Assembly: GCF_003426025.1 (NCBI RefSeq)
Contig: NZ_QJSH01000007.1
Location: 62,001-126,000 of the forward strand
Direction: 5' to 3'
DNA: 64,000 nt
Source: Paraliobacillus quinghaiensis
GTDB lineage: Bacteria; Bacillota; Bacilli; Bacillales; Amphibacillaceae
Part shown: piece after piece, positions 59,936 to 64,000 of the stretch
How the letters are laid out: each line of letters starts with the position of its first letter
Numbering within the stretch: position 1 is the first letter of the stretch
Notes under the pieces: generated by a model
Databases searched by the model: none
What the model was told of the DNA's origin: nothing
What the model saw: only the letters and a program-made list of their open reading frames with translations
Position numbers and translations under genes: made by a program

Positions 59936-60928
59936 TTAATATGGTGCAGGTGCATCTTCAGTTAACAATTTGTCTTGTAATTTTTGTTCTGAAAATACCC
60001 AACCAGTATAAGAGCTGATTATTTTTAAGCTGTCATCCATTTGTACTACAGCTACAAATGGGTAATGATCTTTTGAACGATAACGAAGGTCGATAAAACG
60101 CACTTCAGTTAACTCATCATAAACATTTATTTCCCAACGATAAACAGGGGAGAAGGATAAAAATGCAGAAATATTTTTATCTTCTTTTGCTGTTGCAATA
60201 ATTTTATTGTTTGGTAACGGCAGGCGATGAAACTTATCGACTATTTGAATGTTGCCATCGATAGCCCGTGCAACATAAAAACTGTCTTCAGTTGTAATTG
60301 CCAAACGCCAAATGTTCTGTTTAATTGTAGGCGAAGTAGCAATCCCTTCTACATTGCCATAATAGCGTTCAATTTTGTGAACAAGTGCTTTTTTTTGTAG
60401 GTATCTTTTGATATAGTATAGAATCAAGATTGAATAAAGGCTTAAGAAGACGGGTCCTGGAGGCGCGCCGAATACCCAAGCAACAATACCGACAATATGC
60501 AGTCCAAAAATAATTGGATCAAAAGTATTTATAAACCCGTATGCCACCCACCTATTTGTAAATGGACGATACGCTTGTGTACCATACGCGTTAAATATAT
60601 CGACAAATACATGTAAAATCACTGCTAAGAATGTCCATAACCATAAGTGTAAGAAGCTTACTGATGGTAGGAAAATATAAATCAAGCCTGAGATTAGGAT
60701 TCCCCACAGAATTAGAGCTGGAACAGAATGGGTAACCCCTCTGTGATGGCGCAAATAGACAGCGTTATTTCTTAGTTTTAACACAGTGTCAAAATCGGGT
60801 GCGTGTGACCCGGCAATTGTTCCAATCATAATTCCCTGAAATAGGGTAGGGTCTTGTTGAACAGCAGGATCAAGTGTCGCCATACCAGCAAGTGCAACTC
60901 CCATAGTAATGTGAGTTCCAGTATCCAT
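59936..60928 (-). CDS. yfhP: YfhP-type membrane-bound metal-dependent hydrolase
   Basis: A 330-residue protein of the YdjM/DUF457 family. The N-terminal 170 residues carry about four membrane segments and the motif GSHAPDFDTVLKLRNNAVYLRHHRGVTHSVPAL with clustered His/Asp typical of the family; the rest is a soluble beta-rich domain. Reaction not known. AAAGGAGG is 6 nt before ATG 60928; the frame extends to 60976 with no ribosome site. Position before mutY matches yfhP-yfhQ(mutY) of B. subtilis. Confidence 0.88.
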   Translation of the reverse strand: MDTGTHITMGVALAGMATLDPAVQQDPTLFQGIMIGTIAGSHAPDFDTVLKLRNNAVYLRHHRGVTHSVPALILWGILISGLIYIFLPSVSFLHLWLWTFLAVILHVFVDIFNAYGTQAYRPFTNRWVAYGFINTFDPIIFGLHIVGIVAWVFGAPPGPVFLSLYSILILYYIKRYLQKKALVHKIERYYGNVEGIATSPTIKQNIWRLAITTEDSFYVARAIDGNIQIVDKFHRLPLPNNKIIATAKEDKNISAFLSFSPVYRWEINVYDELTEVRFIDLRYRSKDHYPFVAVVQMDDSLKIISSYTGWVFSEQKLQDKLLTEDAPAPY

Positions 60929-61130
60929 TGTAGGTCCTCCTTTGCTGAAAGTTTTGTTACACTGATAGGAAAGCATAACAAGTTTTCTTTATGTAATTAC
61001 CTACCCTTATAATAAACAGTAACCCTTATTTGATTAGATTAAACTAAAAAATAATATTTATCCCGTATAAACGGGTAGTAATATACACTAATTAAGTTTT
61101 ACTTTGTGTTTTTTTGTAAACATTGTTACT

Positions 61131-61594
61131 TGTAAATATTCAGACTTGATATAAATGCGCAATAGTGAAACTTTCTTACCCACTACACAAGTGAAATGGC
61201 CTCGCTTTCCGTGGGCAGGGCTTTATGATGGGGCGAGTAATCGCAGCCCCACGGCTTCAGCTAACTAGGAGGCAAAAACCACCTCCTAGTGGATCTTCAG
61301 CTCGCGCTGTTCCCACAGGAGTCTCGACCATTTCACTTGCTCCGCTAGATAGCGTGCTTTTTTCATGTAGCATTCAATGTATATGTTGCTAAATCACGAG
61401 TTACACTAGCGGTTCAAATGGAATTGGTGACACTCCAGCAGGAACAGCAAATGTTTTCGATGGGACGAGTAATCGCAGTCCCACGGGCCGAAAATCCATT
61501 TTTAGAAGTGCTCTTCTTCTAAAAATTAGTTGAGGCCGTGCCTGCGAAAAGGGAACCAATTTCATTTGAGGAGAGAGTCAGAGGAACAAGGTTA
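61131..61594. repeat. Large palindromic intergenic repeat, copy R2
   Basis: Occupies most of the 757-bp gap between yfhP and mutY. Head TGTAAATATTCAGACTTGATATAAATGCGCA; first hairpin flanked by AAGTGAAATGG and CCATTTCACTT (about 61191-61342); second hairpin from CAAATGGAATTGGTGACACTCC to ACCAATTTCATTTGAGGAG. Related to R1 (8351-8836). The left part of the gap (60929-61130) shows only yfhP's leader and a CACTGATAGGAAAGCATAA copy. Confidence 0.8.
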
Positions 61595-61685
61595 TAGTTA
61601 CTTATATATTTTTCATTATAATTTATTTCTATTCTTAACAAAAAATATTGCTATATTATTAATGCAACATGAAGGATGAGTGTAA

Positions 61686-62777
61686 GTGAAAGAGAATGAA
61701 TTACAGGATTTGTTAAACGATTTTAATATAACAAAATTTAAAAATGACTTGATTGATTGGTTTGAAATGGAGCAGAGAATTCTTCCATGGCGTGAAGATC
61801 AAGATCCTTATAAAGTTTGGGTATCAGAAATAATGTTACAACAAACAAAAGTTGATACAGTTATTCCATATTTTCAGCGGTTTATCAGTAAATTTCCAAC
61901 AGTAGAGAAGTTAGCATATGCTGATGAACAAGAAGTACTAAAAGCATGGGAAGGCCTTGGATATTATTCGCGCGCACGTAATTTGCAACATGCTGTACGT
62001 GAAGTAGCTGAAGCCTATAATGGGAAAGTGCCAGATAACCCCGAGCAATTAGCTGCTTTAAAAGGTGTAGGCCCGTATACCAAAGGGGCAATATTAAGCA
62101 TAGCTTATGATATTCCAGAGCCAGCAGTAGATGGTAATGTTATGCGTGTATTATCACGTGTACTCCGGATTGAGGAAGATATAGCTAAACCTCGCTCTAG
62201 GCGTATTTTTGAAGCTGCGGTTCAAGCTTTAATATCACATGAGAATCCTTCCAGTTTTAATCAAGGCTTAATGGAATTAGGTGCCTTAATTTGTACACCT
62301 AAATCACCATCTTGTATGCTCTGTCCAGTACAGACACACTGTAAGGCGTTTCGCGATGGAGTCGAAACAGAATTACCAATTAAATCAAAAGCTAAAAAAC
62401 AGAAGCGCATAGGATATTATGCTTTTGCCATTGAAAATGATAATAACGAGTATTTAATTGAACAACGTCCAGATACCGGTTTACTCGCTAGTATGTGGCA
62501 GTTTCCAATGGTAGAAAAGCATGAAGTTGATGAAGAACATATATTAACTTGGATTCAGCAGGTTTACGGTTTATCAGTTAACTTTGATAAAAAATTATTG
62601 CCAATCAAACATGTTTTTTCTCATGTTATTTGGGAAATGGACGTGATACATGTAACTATAACTAATTCAAATGCTGATTTAAAGCAGGGACGTTTTGTTG
62701 ATTTGAATTATTTGGAGAAGTATCCCTTCCCAGTTCCCCATCAAAAATTAGTGGATCAACTCAATCAAACGCGCTGA
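61686..62777 (+). CDS. mutY: A/G-specific adenine glycosylase
   Basis: Removes adenine mispaired with 8-oxoguanine. The 363-residue protein has the catalytic Glu in VSEIMLQQTKVDTV, the helix-hairpin-helix and catalytic Asp (LKGVGPYTKGAI, PAVDGNVMRV), the Fe-S cluster cysteines C-x6-C-x2-C-x5-C (CTPKSPSCMLCPVQTHC) and the C-terminal MutT-like domain that reads 8-oxoG. Start GTG 61686 with AAGGATG upstream. Next to sspE as in B. subtilis. Confidence 0.96.
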   Translation: MKENELQDLLNDFNITKFKNDLIDWFEMEQRILPWREDQDPYKVWVSEIMLQQTKVDTVIPYFQRFISKFPTVEKLAYADEQEVLKAWEGLGYYSRARNLQHAVREVAEAYNGKVPDNPEQLAALKGVGPYTKGAILSIAYDIPEPAVDGNVMRVLSRVLRIEEDIAKPRSRRIFEAAVQALISHENPSSFNQGLMELGALICTPKSPSCMLCPVQTHCKAFRDGVETELPIKSKAKKQKRIGYYAFAIENDNNEYLIEQRPDTGLLASMWQFPMVEKHEVDEEHILTWIQQVYGLSVNFDKKLLPIKHVFSHVIWEMDVIHVTITNSNADLKQGRFVDLNYLEKYPFPVPHQKLVDQLNQTR

Positions 62778-62872
62778 TTAACTATGAAGTTTTGCAACCA
62801 TTATTTTTTTCGAATTTATTTGGATAACAAATTTGAAATTGGATAAATTAATTGTTGCGGAGGTGATATGAG

Positions 62873-63055
62873 ATGGCGAAAAAACAAAATCAACAGCCGA
62901 ACCAAACAACTGCTGGTACTAATGTTCAAAAAGTAAAGCAGCAAAACCAACAAGCTAAACAAGGCCAAGGTCAATACGGTACTGAGTTTGCTTCTGAAAC
63001 AAATGTACAAGAAGTAAGAAAACAAAATGAACAATCTAGACAAAAAAAGCAGTAG
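62873..63055 (+). CDS. sspE: Gamma-type small acid-soluble spore protein
   Basis: A 60-residue, Gln/Asn-rich storage protein of the spore core, degraded on germination as amino-acid source. Two internal repeats are visible (TNVQKVKQQNQQAKQG and TNVQEVRKQNEQSRQK) around the germination protease cleavage site YGTEFASET. GGAGGTGAT lies before ATG 62873. One more short repeat than the smallest forms but shorter than B. subtilis SspE (84). Confidence 0.95.
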   Translation: MAKKQNQQPNQTTAGTNVQKVKQQNQQAKQGQGQYGTEFASETNVQEVRKQNEQSRQKKQ

Positions 63056-63080
63056 TAAGACCTATTCCTTTATAGGAAGT

Positions 63081-63120
63081 AAAAAGGGCTCTCTTTCATT
63101 ATGATGGAGAGCTCTTTTTA
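63081..63120 (+). terminator. Terminator of sspE
   Basis: AAAAAGGGCTCTC (63081-63093) pairs with GAGAGCTCTTTTT (63107-63119, one G-U). Confidence 0.9.
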
Positions 63121-63203
63121 TGTTTAATATGTTTTTTATTTTCTTTTAGTCGTAATAAAAGTTATAATATATATTATTACCTTATAAGTGAAGAAAGGAA
63201 GAT

Positions 63204-63737
63204 ATGATGGCTGGCCTTGAACCTGGTACATCCATACAAATACATAGTTATAAACATAATGGTCAGTTGCATCGTATATGGGAAGAGACCAAAGTTTTAA
63301 AAGCAACTAGCAATAAAGTAATAGGTGCAAATGACAAGACACTAGTTACCGAAAGTGATGGACGTTCGTGGGTCACACGTGAGCCAGCAATATGCTTTTT
63401 TTATACAAAGTATTGGTTTAACGTTATTGCTATGTTAAGGCAAGATGGGATCCATTATTATTGCAACATTAGTTCACCATTTGTTCAGGAAGATAATGCA
63501 GTAAAGTATATTGACTATGATTTGGATGTTAAAGTATTTCCTGATATGACCTATACGTTATTGGATGAAGATGAATATGAACTACATCACCAGCAGATGA
63601 ATTATCCAGGTGTGCTAGATCGTATTTTAAAGAACAATGTAGATCACTTGTTATACTGGGTAAGACAACGAAAAGGACCATTTTCACATGAAAGTATTGA
63701 GCAATGGTATGAATTATTTTTGACTTATCGTTCGTGA
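63204..63737 (+). CDS. ygaC: DUF402 nucleoside di-/triphosphatase (YgaC)
   Basis: A 177-residue member of the DUF402/FomD-like fold; staphylococcal relatives hydrolyse nucleoside tri- and diphosphates. Seen: [65 protein letters not shown] and the metal-binding [26 protein letters not shown]. Two adjacent ATGs (63204, 63207) are possible; AAAGGA is 4 or 7 nt upstream. Between sspE and the YgaD-type ABC gene as in B. subtilis. Confidence 0.9.
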   Translation: MMAGLEPGTSIQIHSYKHNGQLHRIWEETKVLKATSNKVIGANDKTLVTESDGRSWVTREPAICFFYTKYWFNVIAMLRQDGIHYYCNISSPFVQEDNAVKYIDYDLDVKVFPDMTYTLLDEDEYELHHQQMNYPGVLDRILKNNVDHLLYWVRQRKGPFSHESIEQWYELFLTYRS

Positions 63738-63782
63738 AAGTTCTGGATGTAATAATAGTTAAATGAGTTTGAGTGCAGACGC

Positions 63783-63807
63783 CCTTGTCTTATCGGACAA
63801 GGTTTTT
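63783..63807 (+). terminator. Terminator of ygaC
   Basis: CCTTGTC (63783-63789) pairs with GACAAGG (63796-63802), then TTTTT. Confidence 0.88.
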
Positions 63808-63855
63808 GTATTGTTTGTGGATTTAATCTAGCTAAGAATCTAAGAGGTGAAAGTG

Positions 63856-64000
63856 TTGAGTAGTATCAAACGGTATTTAGAGTTTGTAAAACCATATAAA
63901 TGGCGGATATTTCTAACTGTAATTATAGGGGTATTTAAATTCGGTATCCCACTATTAATGCCGTTAATTGTAAAATATGTAATTGATGATATTGTCGGTG
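63856..64000 (+). CDS. ygaD: ABC transporter permease/ATPase (YgaD-like), 5' end only
   Basis: The first 48 codons read [20 protein letters not shown] then a membrane segment ending [13 protein letters not shown], the normal start of a type 1 ABC exporter with fused ATPase. TTG 63856 lies 6-7 nt from AAGAGGTGA; GTG 63853 is closer. The rest is beyond the window. Order ygaC-ygaD matches B. subtilis. Confidence 0.85.
   Translation, partial: MSSIKRYLEFVKPYKWRIFLTVIIGVFKFGIPLLMPLIVKYVIDDIVG

Overview
The window is a 64 kb piece of a low-GC chromosome from an endospore-forming Bacillaceae, closest in style to Oceanobacillus/Virgibacillus-type genera. Evidence is the AT-rich sequence with strong AGGAGG-type ribosome binding sites, frequent TTG/GTG starts, long U-tailed terminators, spore genes (pdaA, sspK, sspE, a YpzG-like gene), and blocks that follow Bacillus subtilis gene order: yfkJ-I-H, yfkD and a YfkC-type mscS, pdaA, yxlE-F-G, and yfhF/recX/yfhP/mutY/sspE/ygaC/ygaD.

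Layout. 1-4 kb: partial zwf, a NagD-like phosphatase, a PC4-like protein, a PTS IIA domain and mreBH. 4-8.3 kb: a PAS-GGDEF-EAL protein and the yfkJ-I-H operon. 8.3-13.9 kb: a large repeat, a ZosA-like P-type ATPase behind tandem Fur/PerR-type boxes, an amino-acid ABC binding protein and permease without ATPase, and an MFS exporter. 14-19.8 kb: OsmC, YczE-like, YfkD, MscS, a small acidic protein, a YuiF-like antiporter and pdaA. 20-25 kb: leftward TPR protein-ppx-ppk block. 25.5-32.4 kb: acyl-CoA synthetase, a Cof phosphatase, CtsR-controlled clpE, a secreted metallo-beta-lactamase-fold protein and a DDAH-like hydrolase. 32.5-34.8 kb: an IS200/IS605-type element with dead tnpA and intact tnpB. 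35-42 kb: DUF421 proteins, yxlEFG-like ABC genes, tRNA-Ala(GGC), a TetR cassette, and small enzymes. 42-45.4 kb: AraC regulator and a GH65 phosphorylase. 45.4-54.9 kb: two chemoreceptor genes, each behind a c-di-GMP-I riboswitch, a third chemoreceptor relic, nrdAB plus flavodoxin behind paired NrdR boxes, and a PilZ protein. 55-64 kb: DUF1450 gene and SufR-like regulator, yfhF, recX, a Cof phosphatase, spore proteins, yfhP, mutY, sspE, ygaC and a partial ABC exporter.

How it works together. The strongest theme is cyclic-di-GMP: an enzyme with intact GGDEF and EAL motifs, two riboswitches controlling chemoreceptors, and a PilZ receptor next to the second one. A second theme is stress and metal control: CtsR boxes at clpE, Fur-family boxes at the P-type ATPase, NrdR boxes at nrdA, and a perfect inverted repeat at a probable Fe-S regulator.

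Non-coding repeats are abundant: a roughly 460-490 bp palindromic repeat (two copies and a collapsed remnant), a modular 87-168 bp hairpin repeat (three copies, each just after a terminator), and a 20-bp-period array after pdaA. All protein assignments come from reading the sequence and recalling families; no database search was run.
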